64,000 nucleotides of DNA from the NCBI GenBank assembly GCA_002329155.1, contig DCXY01000047.1, positions 54,509 to 118,508 on the forward strand. The letters run 5' to 3'. Under the pieces are notes generated by a model. It was not told the origin of the DNA. It did not search any database and worked only from the letters and a program-made list of their open reading frames with translations. Source of the DNA: Stenotrophomonas sp. UBA2124. Lineage in GTDB: Bacteria > Pseudomonadota > Gammaproteobacteria > Xanthomonadales > Xanthomonadaceae. Both the position numbers and the translations under genes were made by a program. Positions 18,139 through 27,387 of the stretch are shown one piece after another (position 1 is the first letter of the stretch; every line of letters begins with the position of its first letter).

Positions 18139-19968
18139 TCAGCCCGCGCGCGAGGCCTTCTTGCGGTCGCTCTCGGTCAGGAACTTCTTGCGCAGGCGGA
18201 TTTCCTTCGGAGTGACTTCCACCAGCTCGTCGTCCTCGATGAAGTCCAGTGCCTGCTCAAGCGAGAACTTGATGGCCGGGGTCAGCTTGATCGCATCGTC
18301 CTTGCCCGAAGCGCGCATGTTGGTCAGCGGCTTGGTCTTGATGGCGTTGACGGTCAGGTCGTTGTCCTTGGAGTGGATGCCGACCAGCTGGCCTTCGTAC
18401 ACGTTGTCGCCTTCGGCGGCGAACAGCTTGCCGCGCTCTTCCAGCGGGCCCAGCGCGTAGGCCGGGGTGGCGCCCGGGGCGTTGGCGATCATCACGCCGT
18501 TCTGGCGCTTGGCGATGGCGCCCTGTTCCTTCGGGCCGTAATGGTCGAACACGTGGAACAGCAGGCCCGAACCGGAGGTCAGGGTCTTGAACTCGTTCTG
18601 GAAGCCGATCAGGCCGCGCGCCGGAATCTTGAAGTCAAGGCGCACGCGGCCCTTGCCGTCCGGCTCCATCGCTTCGAGCAGGGCCTTGCGGGTGCCCAGC
18701 TTTTCCATCACGCCGCCCTGGTGCTGCTCTTCGATGTCCACCACCAGCTGCTCGATGGGCTCCATCAGCTGGCCGTCGATTTCCTTGATGATCACTTCCG
18801 GGCGCGACACGGCCAGCTCGTAGCCTTCGCGACGCATGGTTTCGATCAGCACCGACAGGTGCAGCTCGCCACGGCCGGAGACCAGGAACTTGTCGGCGTC
18901 TTCCAGCTGTTCCACCTTCAGTGCCACGTTGTGCACCTTCTCGCGGTCCAGGCGCTCCTTGAGCTGGCGGCTGGTCAGGAACTTGCCACCGGACAGGTCC
19001 TTGCTGCCGGCGAACGGCGAGTTGTTGACCTGGAAGGTCATGGAGATGGTGGGCTCGTCCACGGTCAGCGGCGGCAGTGCCTCGGGGGCGTCCAGCGCGC
19101 AGACGGTGTCGGAAATGGTCAGCTCCTGGATGCCGGAGATGGCCACGATGTCGCCGGCCTGCGCCTCTTCAACCTCGATGCGCTCCAGGCCCATGAAGCC
19201 CAGCACCTGCAGCACCTTGCCCTGGCGCTTCTTGCCTTCGCGGTCGATGATGGTGACCGGCATGTTCTTCTTGACCTTGCCGCGCTGGATGCGGCCGATG
19301 CCGATCACGCCGACGAAGTTGTTGTAGTCCAGCTGGCTGATGCGCATCTGGAACGGGCCTTCAGCCTCGACTTCCGGCGCCGGCACGTACTTCATGATGG
19401 CTTCGTACAGCGGGGTCATGTCGCCGTCGCGCACGGTGTCTTCCAGGCCGGCATAGCCGTTCAGGCCGGAGGCGTAGACGATGGGGAAATCCAGCTGCTC
19501 GTTGGTGGCGCCGAGCTTGTCGAACAGATCGAACACCTGGTCGATGACCCAGTCCGGGCGGGCGCTCGGGCGGTCGACCTTGTTGACCACGACGATCGGC
19601 TTGAAGCCCATCGCGAAGGCCTTCTGGGTGACGAAGCGGGTCTGCGGCATCGGGCCGTCCATCGCATCGACCAGGATCAGCACCGAGTCGACCATCGACA
19701 GCACGCGCTCCACTTCGCCGCCGAAGTCGGCGTGTCCGGGGGTGTCCACGATGTTGATGCGGTTGCCGTTCCACTTGATGGCGGTGTTCTTGGCCAGGAT
19801 GGTGATGCCGCGTTCCTTTTCCTGGTCATTGCTGTCCATCACGCGCTCGGCCAGCACCGTGCGCTCGGACAGGGTGCCGGACTGCTTGAGCAGCTGGTCG
19901 ACGAGGGTGGTCTTGCCATGATCGACGTGGGCGACGATGGCGATGTTGCGAAGATTTTCGATGGACAT
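18139..19968 (-). CDS. typA: Ribosome-associated GTPase TypA/BipA
   Basis: A 609-residue translational GTPase of the EF-G/LepA class that binds the 70S ribosome and aids 50S assembly and stress adaptation. The P-loop AHVDHGKTT lies at about residues 13-21, followed by switch II DTPGHADFGGE and NKVDRPSARP. The C-terminal domains II, III and V and the BipA-specific domain follow. The long upstream frame extension is rejected; ATG 19,968 gives the canonical MSIENLRNIAIVAHV. DUF2127 follows 4 bp downstream. Confidence 0.96.
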   Translation of the reverse strand: MSIENLRNIAIVAHVDHGKTTLVDQLLKQSGTLSERTVLAERVMDSNDQEKERGITILAKNTAIKWNGNRINIVDTPGHADFGGEVERVLSMVDSVLILVDAMDGPMPQTRFVTQKAFAMGFKPIVVVNKVDRPSARPDWVIDQVFDLFDKLGATNEQLDFPIVYASGLNGYAGLEDTVRDGDMTPLYEAIMKYVPAPEVEAEGPFQMRISQLDYNNFVGVIGIGRIQRGKVKKNMPVTIIDREGKKRQGKVLQVLGFMGLERIEVEEAQAGDIVAISGIQELTISDTVCALDAPEALPPLTVDEPTISMTFQVNNSPFAGSKDLSGGKFLTSRQLKERLDREKVHNVALKVEQLEDADKFLVSGRGELHLSVLIETMRREGYELAVSRPEVIIKEIDGQLMEPIEQLVVDIEEQHQGGVMEKLGTRKALLEAMEPDGKGRVRLDFKIPARGLIGFQNEFKTLTSGSGLLFHVFDHYGPKEQGAIAKRQNGVMIANAPGATPAYALGPLEERGKLFAAEGDNVYEGQLVGIHSKDNDLTVNAIKTKPLTNMRASGKDDAIKLTPAIKFSLEQALDFIEDDELVEVTPKEIRLRKKFLTESDRKKASRAG

Positions 19969-20190
19969 GCGAAAGGGGGCCAGTCGGCGCCGGAATTGGA
20001 AAAATGAGTTCGGCATTATACGGCGACATTGGCTGATCGCGAAAATTTCCTGCGTCAAGCCCTGATGTCCATTCAGGCAACGCTGACGCCCCCGTCTCCG
20101 GGCCGTCCGGGCTGCCCCGGGCAGGGCTGGCGGGGCGGGGGAGGTGTAAACTAGGGGGCTCTGGAAATACCCCCTCCACCAAGGATTGCC

Positions 20191-20685
20191 ATGTCCCTGA
20201 TCGCCAATTTCGACACCTCCCGCGGCCAGATCAAGGTCGAGCTGTTCGCCGACAAGGCGCCGCTGACCGTTGCCAACTTCGTCAACCTGGCCAAGCGCGG
20301 GTTCTACGACGGCCTGAATTTCCATCGCGTGATCGCCGATTTCATGATCCAGGGCGGCTGCCCGGAAGGCTCCGGCCGTGGTGGCCCGGGCTACCGTTTC
20401 GAGGACGAGACCAACAACGGCGTGCGCCATGAGCGCGGCGTGCTGTCCATGGCCAATGCCGGCCCGAACACCAACGGCAGCCAGTTCTTCATCACCCACA
20501 TCAAGACCGACTGGCTGGACGGCAAGCACACCGTGTTCGGCAAGGTCACCGAAGGCCTGGACGTGGTGGATGCGGTCAAGCAGGGCGACACCATCAACAA
20601 GATCACCATCGAAGGCGATGTTGACGGTGTGCTGGCCGCCAAGGCCGACCGTGTTGCCGAGTGGAACAAGGTGCTGTCGGCCTGA
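20191..20685 (+). CDS. ppiB: Cytoplasmic cyclophilin-type peptidylprolyl isomerase
   Basis: A 164-residue cyclophilin without a signal peptide, accelerating prolyl cis/trans isomerisation. Conserved active-site stretches are visible: FHRVIADFMIQGG, the MANAGPNTNGSQFFIT core and WLDGKHTVFGKV. Length equals E. coli PpiB (164). Divergent from typA, with a terminator hairpin at 20,696-20,727 before mdh. Confidence 0.95.
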   Translation: MSLIANFDTSRGQIKVELFADKAPLTVANFVNLAKRGFYDGLNFHRVIADFMIQGGCPEGSGRGGPGYRFEDETNNGVRHERGVLSMANAGPNTNGSQFFITHIKTDWLDGKHTVFGKVTEGLDVVDAVKQGDTINKITIEGDVDGVLAAKADRVAEWNKVLSA

Positions 20686-20695
20686 TTCGTCTTCC

Positions 20696-20727
20696 AGCGG
20701 CCACCTGCCGGTGGCCGCTTCTGCTTC
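20696..20727 (+). terminator. Terminator after ppiB
   Basis: A perfect 10-bp stem agcggccacc/ggtggccgct (20,696-20,705 with 20,710-20,719), followed by a moderately T-rich tail. Confidence 0.7.
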
Positions 20728-20797
20728 CAGCCCCGCTGACGCGCGTGCGCCGGTGGGGCCTCAACCCCACACATGCTTCTTAGCAGAGGAAACCCCC

Positions 20798-21781
20798 ATG
20801 AAAGCACCCGTACGTGTTGCCGTGACCGGCGCTGCCGGCAATATCGGTTACGCCCTGCTGTTCCGCATCGCTTCCGGCGAAATGCTGGGCAAGGACCAGC
20901 CGGTCATCCTGCAGCTGCTCGAAATCGACAACGAAAAGGCCCAGGCCGCCCTGCAGGGTGTGGTCATGGAGCTTGAAGACTGCGCCTTCCCGCTGCTGGC
21001 CGGCGTGGTGACCACCGCCGACCCGCTGGTGGCCTTCAAGGACGTGGACGTTGCCCTGCTGGTCGGCGCCCGTCCGCGCGGCCCGGGCATGGAGCGCAAG
21101 GACCTGCTGCTGGAAAACGCCAAGATCTTCACCGTGCAGGGCAAGGCCCTGAACGCCGTCGCCAAGCGTGACGTGAAGGTGCTGGTGGTCGGCAACCCGG
21201 CCAACACCAACGCCTACATCGCCATGAAGTCGGCACCGGACCTGAAGCCGGAAAACTTCACCGCCATGCTGCGCCTGGACCACAACCGCGCCCTGAGCCA
21301 GCTGGCTGCCAAGACCGGCAAGACCGTGGACAGCTTCGAGAAGTTCACCGTATGGGGCAACCACAGCCCGACCATGTACCCGGACTACCGTTTCGCCGCC
21401 ACCGGCGGCGCCTCGGTGGGCGAGCTGATCAACGACCAGGAATGGAACGCCAACACCTTCATTCCGACCGTCGGCAAGCGCGGCGCGGCGATCATCGCGG
21501 CCCGTGGCCTGTCCTCGGCGGCTTCGGCTGCCAACGCCGCCATCGACCACGTCCATGACTGGGTGCTGGGCAGCAACGGCAAGTGGGTGACCATGGGCGT
21601 GCCGTCCGACGGCTCCTACGGCATTCCGGAAGGCGTGGTGTTCGGTTTCCCGGTGACCACCGAGAACGGCAAGTACACCATCGTCAAGGACCTGCCGATC
21701 GACGACTTCTCCAGGAAGTACATCGACATCACCCTGGCTGAGCTGGAAGAAGAGCGCGCCGGCGTGGCCGACCTGCTGTAA
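20798..21781 (+). CDS. mdh: Malate dehydrogenase
   Basis: A 327-residue NAD-dependent malate dehydrogenase of the TCA cycle (malate to oxaloacetate). The Rossmann glycine loop is TGAAGNIGYALL near residues 10-21. The substrate arginine loop is GARPRGPGMERKDLL, and the catalytic histidine sits in TVWGNHSPTMYPD. This is the cytosolic-type (LDH-like) dimeric MDH common in Xanthomonadaceae rather than the E. coli 312-residue form. SD AGAGGA precedes ATG 20,798. A strong terminator follows. Confidence 0.96.
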   Translation: MKAPVRVAVTGAAGNIGYALLFRIASGEMLGKDQPVILQLLEIDNEKAQAALQGVVMELEDCAFPLLAGVVTTADPLVAFKDVDVALLVGARPRGPGMERKDLLLENAKIFTVQGKALNAVAKRDVKVLVVGNPANTNAYIAMKSAPDLKPENFTAMLRLDHNRALSQLAAKTGKTVDSFEKFTVWGNHSPTMYPDYRFAATGGASVGELINDQEWNANTFIPTVGKRGAAIIAARGLSSAASAANAAIDHVHDWVLGSNGKWVTMGVPSDGSYGIPEGVVFGFPVTTENGKYTIVKDLPIDDFSRKYIDITLAELEEERAGVADLL

Positions 21782-21806
21782 CAGGCAATTGCTGGCTTGA
21801 AAAAAG

Positions 21807-21840
21807 AACGCCGGGCGAAAGCCCGGCGTTTTTCTTGTTT
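21807..21840 (+). terminator. Terminator after mdh
   Basis: A 10-bp perfect stem aacgccgggc/gcccggcgtt with a GAAA loop and a T-rich tail (tttcttgttt). It lies between convergent genes. Confidence 0.9.
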
Positions 21841-21854
21841 GACCCTCGTCGGGA

Positions 21855-22571
21855 TCAGTTCCTGGGCAGAGTCTGCGGGGTGCCCAGTTCGACGCGGCGG
21901 CTCCAGCCGGCCGAGTATTCTTCGTAGCGTTGCTCAAGTGCGGCGATGAACCGGTCGTCGGCAGCCATGCTGCAGTTGCCCGCACCATCGGCAGCCATGT
22001 CCGCTGCGGCTGCGGTCGGGAAGCCGCCGGCTCCGGCCAGACACTTGCCGCGCCCGTATACCGGATTGCTGCGCATCTCCAGAATGCTTCGCTGGAAGCG
22101 CCGGTCTGCCCTGGTGGCCGCGACGCTGTCCGAGTAGCGCACCTGCAACTGCTGGAACAGTGTGAATGCGGCCTGGCGTTCCTGGCGGGAGCTCTTGTCG
22201 AGCGCGGAGTTGTAGAGCATCGCAGCTGTGGGGTCTTTGCGCTCGGCGGACATGGCCAGCCATGCCAGACCCAGCGGGCGGTTTTCGGCCAGGCCATCAC
22301 CATTGAAATAGGCAATGCCGAGCAGGCGCTGGGCTACCTTGCTGCCCCAGCCGGATGAAAGCTCCAGCATCTCCCGGGCTGCGTCATACTTCCCCGCCTG
22401 CCAGTATTTGATGCCCAGGCACAGGTTGTAGTCGCCCGGCAGCGGCGTGCTGATGGCGGCATTGCAATAGCGGACTTCGAAATCGGACTCCTGGTCCTGA
22501 GCTGAGGTCATGGCTTCGGAGGCCATGGCGGGTGCCGAGGCCAACAATGCAGCGAGAAGGAGTGTGCGCAT
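21855..22571 (-). CDS. Exported Sel1/TPR-like repeat protein
   Basis: A 238-residue protein with a signal peptide (MRTLLLAALLASAPAMAS). The helical-repeat region (about 45-145) contains SEL1-like motifs such as GIKYWQAGKYDAAREML and LLGIAYFNGDGLAENRPLGLAWLAMSA. Such repeats usually mediate protein-protein contact. The C-terminal quarter is Ala/Gly-rich and unrecognised. Four cysteines suggest periplasmic disulfides. Start at 22,571 is chosen for the signal peptide. No partner is evident from the neighbours. Confidence 0.7.
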   Translation of the reverse strand: MRTLLLAALLASAPAMASEAMTSAQDQESDFEVRYCNAAISTPLPGDYNLCLGIKYWQAGKYDAAREMLELSSGWGSKVAQRLLGIAYFNGDGLAENRPLGLAWLAMSAERKDPTAAMLYNSALDKSSRQERQAAFTLFQQLQVRYSDSVAATRADRRFQRSILEMRSNPVYGRGKCLAGAGGFPTAAAADMAADGAGNCSMAADDRFIAALEQRYEEYSAGWSRRVELGTPQTLPRN

Positions 22572-22757
22572 GACTGTTTCCTGTTCTTTATGAGTCGAAG
22601 AGGGAGACAACGCCGTCCAGGCCGTATACATCAAAATGTACGTACGTGCAAATGTGGTTTCATTTGAAATTTCTGCTCTTCAGCTTCTAAATGGGGCGTA
22701 CGCGGCGCGGCCGATGCGTTGCTTTCTGCTCAAGGGGAACCCTTGTCGGTGGTTTTG

Positions 22758-23423
22758 ATGGCCAGGGCCGCCGCTGGCTCAAGGGCATTTCTCAACTGTC
22801 TTGGGGGCGATGAATTGTTGCGGTTCTGGGATGCGCATCTGTTGATTGTTGAAAAGCCCGCCGGCCTGCTGTCGGTGCCCGGGCGCCTGCCGGAGAATCA
22901 GGATTGCGTGGTGTCGCGCCTGCAGCAGCACTACCCGGATGCGCTCACCGTGCATCGTCTGGACCAGGTGACGTCGGGCGTGATGTTGTATGCGCGAGGC
23001 AAGGTGATGCAGGCCGCGTTGTCGGGGCAGTTCGAGCAGCGCCAGGTCAGCAAACGCTATGAAGCCCTGGTGCAGGGCGTGCTGCAGGAAGATGCAGGCG
23101 AGATCGACCTGCCCTTGATCTGCGACTGGCCGAACCGCCCGAGGCAGATGGTGAGTTTTGACCACGGCAAGCCGGCACTTACCCGCTGGCGTCTGCTGGA
23201 GCGCGACGAGATGGCGCAACGCAGCCGTGTGGAGCTGGAGCCGGTGACCGGGCGCAGCCATCAGCTGCGTCTGCATCTGGCCAGCATCGGCCACCCCATC
23301 GTTGGTGACGTGATGTACGGCGCGGAGCCGGCGCCGCGTGTGTGCCTGCATGCGTGCCGTCTGGCGTTCGTCCATCCGGTGACGGGGGAGTGGGTGGCGT
23401 TTGTTTCGGAGCGTCCGTTCTGA
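22758..23423 (+). CDS. rluA: RluA-type pseudouridine synthase
   Basis: A 221-residue RNA pseudouridine synthase with the catalytic motif HRLDQVTSG (Asp69 nucleophile). No S4 domain is present, as in RluA, which modifies 23S rRNA U746 and several tRNAs at U32. The C-terminal GRSHQLRLHLASIGHPIVGD motif is conserved. Length matches E. coli RluA (219) when ATG 22,758 is used; in-frame alternatives (TTG 22,719) would add residues without homology. The substrate is inferred from domain layout only. Upstream DNA (22,620-22,690) is AT-rich and may hold the promoter. Confidence 0.85.
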   Translation: MARAAAGSRAFLNCLGGDELLRFWDAHLLIVEKPAGLLSVPGRLPENQDCVVSRLQQHYPDALTVHRLDQVTSGVMLYARGKVMQAALSGQFEQRQVSKRYEALVQGVLQEDAGEIDLPLICDWPNRPRQMVSFDHGKPALTRWRLLERDEMAQRSRVELEPVTGRSHQLRLHLASIGHPIVGDVMYGAEPAPRVCLHACRLAFVHPVTGEWVAFVSERPF

Positions 23424-23453
23424 GGTGGAAGCTGGTCTGAAGTGACCGCTGGC

Positions 23454-23500
23454 CCTCACCCCCAACCCCTCTCCCATGAATGGGAGAGGGGCTTTGAACC
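23454..23500. repeat. Dispersed C-rich/G-rich hairpin repeat, copy 1
   Basis: A ccccaacccctctccc arm followed by a short loop and gggagaggggc. The same core (ctctccc...gggagag) occurs at about 47,488-47,531 and 50,880-50,921. Intergenic and palindromic, likely a REP-like repeat that may also work as a terminator for rluA. Confidence 0.55.
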
Positions 23501-23627
23501 GGATGGGAAGGGGGGGGGGTTGATTGGATGTCTATCGGCTTTCGTCGTACGACCATCGTCGCAAGGAGCGCGGTGGCTTGTCCGGACTATGCTCGGAATC
23601 AAATCAGGGCGGTTTCCGGAGGGTGTC

Positions 23628-25511
23628 GTGCGTTACGAGCAGATCTACCACCGTTCCATCGAAGAGCCAGAAGCATTCTGGGCCGAAGAGGCCAGGGCCA
23701 TTCATTGGCACCGGCCGCCGCAGCAGATTCTGGACTACTCCAACCCACCGTTCCGGCGCTGGTTCGTCGGGGGTGAAACCAACCTCTGCTACAACGCGGT
23801 GGATCGCCACCTGGCCGAACGCGCCAACCAGCTCGCGCTGGTCGCCATTTCCACCGAAACCAACGTCACCCGCGAAATCACCTACCGCGAGCTGTACCGC
23901 GAAGTGAACGCATTTGCGGCGGTCATCAAGCAGCTGGGGGTGGGGCGCGGCGACCGCGTCGTCATCTACATGCCGAACATGGCCGAAGCCGTGTTCGCGA
24001 TGCTGGCCTGCGCGCGCATCGGCGCGGTGCATTCGGTGGTGTTCGGTGGCTTTGCCGCGCACAACCTGGCGCTGCGCATCGACGATGCCCAGCCCAAATT
24101 ATTGATCGCCGCCGACGCGGGCATGCGTGGTGGCAAGGTCATCCCCTACAAGCCGATGGTGGACGCGGCCTGTGCCGAGGCCGCCAATCCGCCGCCGAAG
24201 GTGCTGATCGTGTCGCGTGGGCTGGATGCCGCCGAGCCGAAGGTGGCCGGTCGCGACGAGGACTACGCCAGCCTGCGCGCGCAGGTGGGCGATGTGGAGG
24301 TGCCGGTGGAATGGCTGGAATCCAACGAGCCCAGCTACCTGCTCTACACCTCCGGCACCACCGGCAAGCCCAAGGGCGTGCAGCGCGATGTGGGCGGCTA
24401 CGCGGTGGCGATGGCGCAGTCGATGCGCACGGTGTTCGACTGCGCGCCGGGGCAGGTGATGTTCTCCACCTCCGATGTCGGCTGGGCGGTGGGGCATTCG
24501 TACAACGTGTATGGGCCGCTGATCGGTGGCTGCACCTCGTTGCTGTATGAAGGCCTGCCGGTGAATCCCGACCCGGGCATCTGGTGGGCGCTGTGCGAGC
24601 AGTACGGTGTGCGCACCATGTTCTCCTCGCCCACGGCGATCCGCGTGCTGAAGAAGCACGATATCGACTACATCGACCGGCACGATCTGTCCGAGCTGAA
24701 GTACCTGTTCCTGGCCGGTGAGCCGCTGGACGAACCCACCGCGCAGTGGATCAGCAGCGCGCTGCGCAAACCGGTCATCGACAACTACTGGCAGACCGAG
24801 ACCGGTTGGCCGGCGCTCACCCTGCTGCCGGGGCTGGAGATGAAACAGGTGAAGTTCGGCTCGCCGGGTTTCCCCAACCTCGGCTACAGGATGAAGGTGA
24901 TCGACGAGCAGACCGGTGACGAGGTGGCACCGGGGCAGAAGGGCGTGCTGGTGATCCAGCCGCCGCTGCCGCCGGGCTGCATGAGCACGGTGTGGAACGA
25001 TGATGAACGCTTCATCAAGAGCTACTTCAGCCATTTCAACGAGTTGCTGTACAGCTCGCTGGACTGGGCCATCCGCGACGAGGACGGCTACACCTTCATC
25101 CTTGGCCGCACCGATGACGTGATCAATGTGGCCGGCCATCGGCTGGGCACGCGCGAGATCGAGGAGGCCATCTCCAGCCACCCGCGCGTGGCCGAGGCGG
25201 CGGTCATCGGCGTGCACGACGAACTGAAGGGGCAGGTGCCGCTGGTGTTCGTCACGTTGAAGCAGGCGGTTGGCGGTGACGAAGTGGACGCGCTGGCGAC
25301 GGAAATGATGCAGCGGGTGACCGGCTCGCTGGGGGCGGTGGCGCGGCCGGCGCACATCCATATCGTCAATGCGCTGCCCAAGACCCGTTCGGGTAAGCTG
25401 CTGAGGCGTTCGCTGCAGGCACTGGCGGAACGGCGTGATCCGGGGGATCTGTCCACGTTGGACGACCCGGGCGCGCTGGATGAAATCCGCCGCGCGCTGG
25501 GGCATTCGTAA
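23628..25511 (+). CDS. prpE: Propionyl-CoA synthetase (acyl-CoA synthetase)
   Basis: A 627-residue AMP-forming acyl-CoA ligase that activates propionate (or short-chain acids) to propionyl-CoA. The N-terminal ACAS_N region is followed by the AMP-binding signature YTSGTTGKPKGVQRD, which has the arginine-aspartate typical of PrpE. The motif YWQTETGWP and the C-terminal catalytic lysine in KTRSGKLLRR are present. Length matches E. coli PrpE (628). GTG 23,628 follows GGAGGG and yields VRYEQIYHRS, the family start. Other prp genes are not adjacent. Confidence 0.9.
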   Translation: MRYEQIYHRSIEEPEAFWAEEARAIHWHRPPQQILDYSNPPFRRWFVGGETNLCYNAVDRHLAERANQLALVAISTETNVTREITYRELYREVNAFAAVIKQLGVGRGDRVVIYMPNMAEAVFAMLACARIGAVHSVVFGGFAAHNLALRIDDAQPKLLIAADAGMRGGKVIPYKPMVDAACAEAANPPPKVLIVSRGLDAAEPKVAGRDEDYASLRAQVGDVEVPVEWLESNEPSYLLYTSGTTGKPKGVQRDVGGYAVAMAQSMRTVFDCAPGQVMFSTSDVGWAVGHSYNVYGPLIGGCTSLLYEGLPVNPDPGIWWALCEQYGVRTMFSSPTAIRVLKKHDIDYIDRHDLSELKYLFLAGEPLDEPTAQWISSALRKPVIDNYWQTETGWPALTLLPGLEMKQVKFGSPGFPNLGYRMKVIDEQTGDEVAPGQKGVLVIQPPLPPGCMSTVWNDDERFIKSYFSHFNELLYSSLDWAIRDEDGYTFILGRTDDVINVAGHRLGTREIEEAISSHPRVAEAAVIGVHDELKGQVPLVFVTLKQAVGGDEVDALATEMMQRVTGSLGAVARPAHIHIVNALPKTRSGKLLRRSLQALAERRDPGDLSTLDDPGALDEIRRALGHS

Positions 25512-25641
25512 CGCGACAGGGCCGGTTGGCCAGGGCGGCGGCGATCGCAAGGGGGCGGTATGCCAGGCAGTCGGAACGGGGCGGGGGCCCCGGCCGGTTG
25601 CGCATACCGTGGTTGCACTGCAGCACGTGTTGGGAGGGGGA

Positions 25642-26124
25642 ATGGCATTGATTCATGCCAAGACGGCCACTGGCCGTCGTGAAATCGAAGACCGTGGGTT
25701 GCGCCTTGCGCCGGCCCTGCGGTCGGTACTGTTGCTGGTCGATGGCCAGCGCGACAGCAATGAACTCAAGCAGATGGGCCAGGGCCTGCGTGCCCCGGAT
25801 GACGCGCTGGAACAACTGGCGGCATTGGGCCTGATCGAAGTGGTGGGCGGCAGCGCCGAAAAGCCTTCCGGGCAGCCACTGACCACGCTGCTGGGCGATG
25901 ACCCGCTGCGCTACCAGCAGCTGCGCGACTGGATGGCCGAGTCGGTGCGCAAGCACCTGGGCCTGAAGGGCTACCTGATGCAGATCCGCATCGAGCGCAG
26001 CCGCGACGCGCTGGGGCTGGAGCAGCTGTGGCCGGAAGTGGCCAGTGCTTTGGGCAAGGCCAAGAGCCCGGCCTTCGCCAGCCGTTGGCTGGAGGAAACC
26101 CGCGCGCTGGTGTCGGCCAACTAG
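25642..26124 (+). CDS. Conserved hypothetical protein
   Basis: A 160-residue protein without signal peptide or membrane segment. An SD (GGGAGGGGG) precedes ATG 25,642. The N-terminal half (MALIHAKTATGRREIEDRG ... LVDGQRDSNELKQMG ... LEQLAALGLIEVVGG) has the pattern of a small winged-helix-like domain. The C-terminal half is alpha-helical. It looks like a family restricted to Xanthomonadaceae, and no function is recognised. It is 130 bp after prpE and ends at its own hairpin. Confidence 0.7.
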   Translation: MALIHAKTATGRREIEDRGLRLAPALRSVLLLVDGQRDSNELKQMGQGLRAPDDALEQLAALGLIEVVGGSAEKPSGQPLTTLLGDDPLRYQQLRDWMAESVRKHLGLKGYLMQIRIERSRDALGLEQLWPEVASALGKAKSPAFASRWLEETRALVSAN

Positions 26125-26144
26125 GCCGCCCCGGCCGGAAATGA

Positions 26145-26170
26145 CGAAGCCCGGCGACTGCCGGGCTTCG
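26145..26170. terminator. Bidirectional hairpin between hypothetical gene and gst
   Basis: A 10-bp perfect stem cgaagcccgg/ccgggcttcg (26,145-26,154 with 26,161-26,170) between convergent genes. No strong T run on either side. Confidence 0.6.
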
Positions 26171-26198
26171 GTTGCAGGCCAGGGGAGGCGTGAGCCGC

Positions 26199-26816
26199 TC
26201 AGGCCAGGCCTTCTTCCTTCAGGGCAGCCTGCACGGCCGGGTCGGCCTGCATGCGCTGCTCGAAGCGGTCCAGCGCGTCCATGCCGGCCAGGTCGATCTT
26301 CAGCCCGCGTGCCCAGCGCAGGGTGACGTAGGCATAGGCATCGGCGATGGTGGGGCGGGATGTGCCGCCCAGCCACTCCACGTCCGCCAGGCGGTCATTG
26401 AGGCGCTGGTACAGGCCCTTGAGCTTGTCGCGCGCGTTCTGCTGGGTGCGGGCGATGACCGCCTCGTCTTCGAGGTATTTGGTCGAGCCGAAGATCGGGA
26501 AATAGGTCGGGTGCAGGTCGGCGTTGACGAAGGACAGCCAGCGGTTCACTTCGGCACGGGTGCGCGGCTCGCTGCCGCCATCAAGCTGGGCGGCCGGGGC
26601 GTTGTCGCTGATGTAGTGCAGGATGGCGCCGTTCTGGGTCAGCACCCAGCCCTTGTCCTCCAGCACCGGCACCGCGCCGGCGGGGTTCATGGCCAGGTAT
26701 TCGGGCGACTTCATGGTCGCCGCATCCACGATCTGCACCTCGAAGGGCAGGCCGGACCAGATCAGGGCGATATGGTCAGCCAGCGAGCAGGCACCGGGCT
26801 TGGTATAGAGCTTCAT
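26199..26816 (-). CDS. gst: Beta-class glutathione S-transferase
   Basis: A 205-residue cytosolic enzyme that conjugates glutathione to electrophiles. The thioredoxin-like N-terminal domain begins MKLYTKPGACSLADHI; Cys10 is at the position of the catalytic cysteine of bacterial beta-class GSTs. The motif NPAGAVPVLED precedes the helical C-terminal domain. Single gene, with no adjacent glutathione metabolism except gloB 12 kb away. Confidence 0.9.
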   Translation of the reverse strand: MKLYTKPGACSLADHIALIWSGLPFEVQIVDAATMKSPEYLAMNPAGAVPVLEDKGWVLTQNGAILHYISDNAPAAQLDGGSEPRTRAEVNRWLSFVNADLHPTYFPIFGSTKYLEDEAVIARTQQNARDKLKGLYQRLNDRLADVEWLGGTSRPTIADAYAYVTLRWARGLKIDLAGMDALDRFEQRMQADPAVQAALKEEGLA

Positions 26817-26928
26817 GGAATACCTCGGGGTGTAGGGAACCTCCGATTATCCGCTTCCATGAAGAAGGATGGCGTGCAGGCTGGTATGCCGGCCCCACGC
26901 CACCGCAGGTGTCCAGGCGGGCTGCTAC

Positions 26929-27387
26929 TCAGGAGGCGCGGGGCCTCAGCGACTGTACCTTGTAGAAGGTATGCCCGCCGATGGTGGCCACCTGGTAGGC
27001 ATTTCGCCAACTTGGGCTGGCAATTGCATGGGCGGCGAAGTGGCTGGCGCCCGGCACGATCTCCTTGCGCTGGTTCAGCGGCAGCGCCCAGTTGCGCTCG
27101 GCGGCGAATGCCACGTCCATGGCCTTGGCCCAGGCATCGTCATTGCCCAGCTGGGTGCCGGGCGAGACCAGGGTGGGCGCGAACTGCTTGCGCGCGGTCA
27201 CCACCTGGCACATCGAGTCGCCCCACAGGCCGCTGTCCAGGCGGCGCAGGGCCACCTCGGCGACGGCCTGCTGGCCGCGCAGGGTCTGGTCGCGGGCTTC
27301 CAGGTAAACGGTGGTGCTCAGGCACAGCGAGTCGGCGGCCGGCTGCGGCAACATCTGCGACAGCCAGAGAATCCAGGCCAGTTTCAT
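26929..27387 (-). CDS. SleB-like cell-wall hydrolase
   Basis: A 152-residue exported protein of the cell-wall hydrolase (Hydrolase_2, SleB/CwlJ) family, which contains peptidoglycan lytic enzymes. A short hydrophobic N-terminus (MKLAWILWLSQMLPQ) acts as signal. The conserved start TTVYLEARDQTLRGQQAVAEV holds the catalytic-type glutamate in YLEAR. The C-terminal ASHFAAHAI and GGHTFYKV motifs are present. ATG 27,387 follows AAGGAG. In non-sporulating bacteria the role is probably wall remodelling. Confidence 0.8.
   Translation of the reverse strand: MKLAWILWLSQMLPQPAADSLCLSTTVYLEARDQTLRGQQAVAEVALRRLDSGLWGDSMCQVVTARKQFAPTLVSPGTQLGNDDAWAKAMDVAFAAERNWALPLNQRKEIVPGASHFAAHAIASPSWRNAYQVATIGGHTFYKVQSLRPRAS

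Noticed and set aside
22719..22757. TTG start for the RluA-type gene
   Set aside because: The extra residues have no family support and ATG 22,758 gives the expected length.
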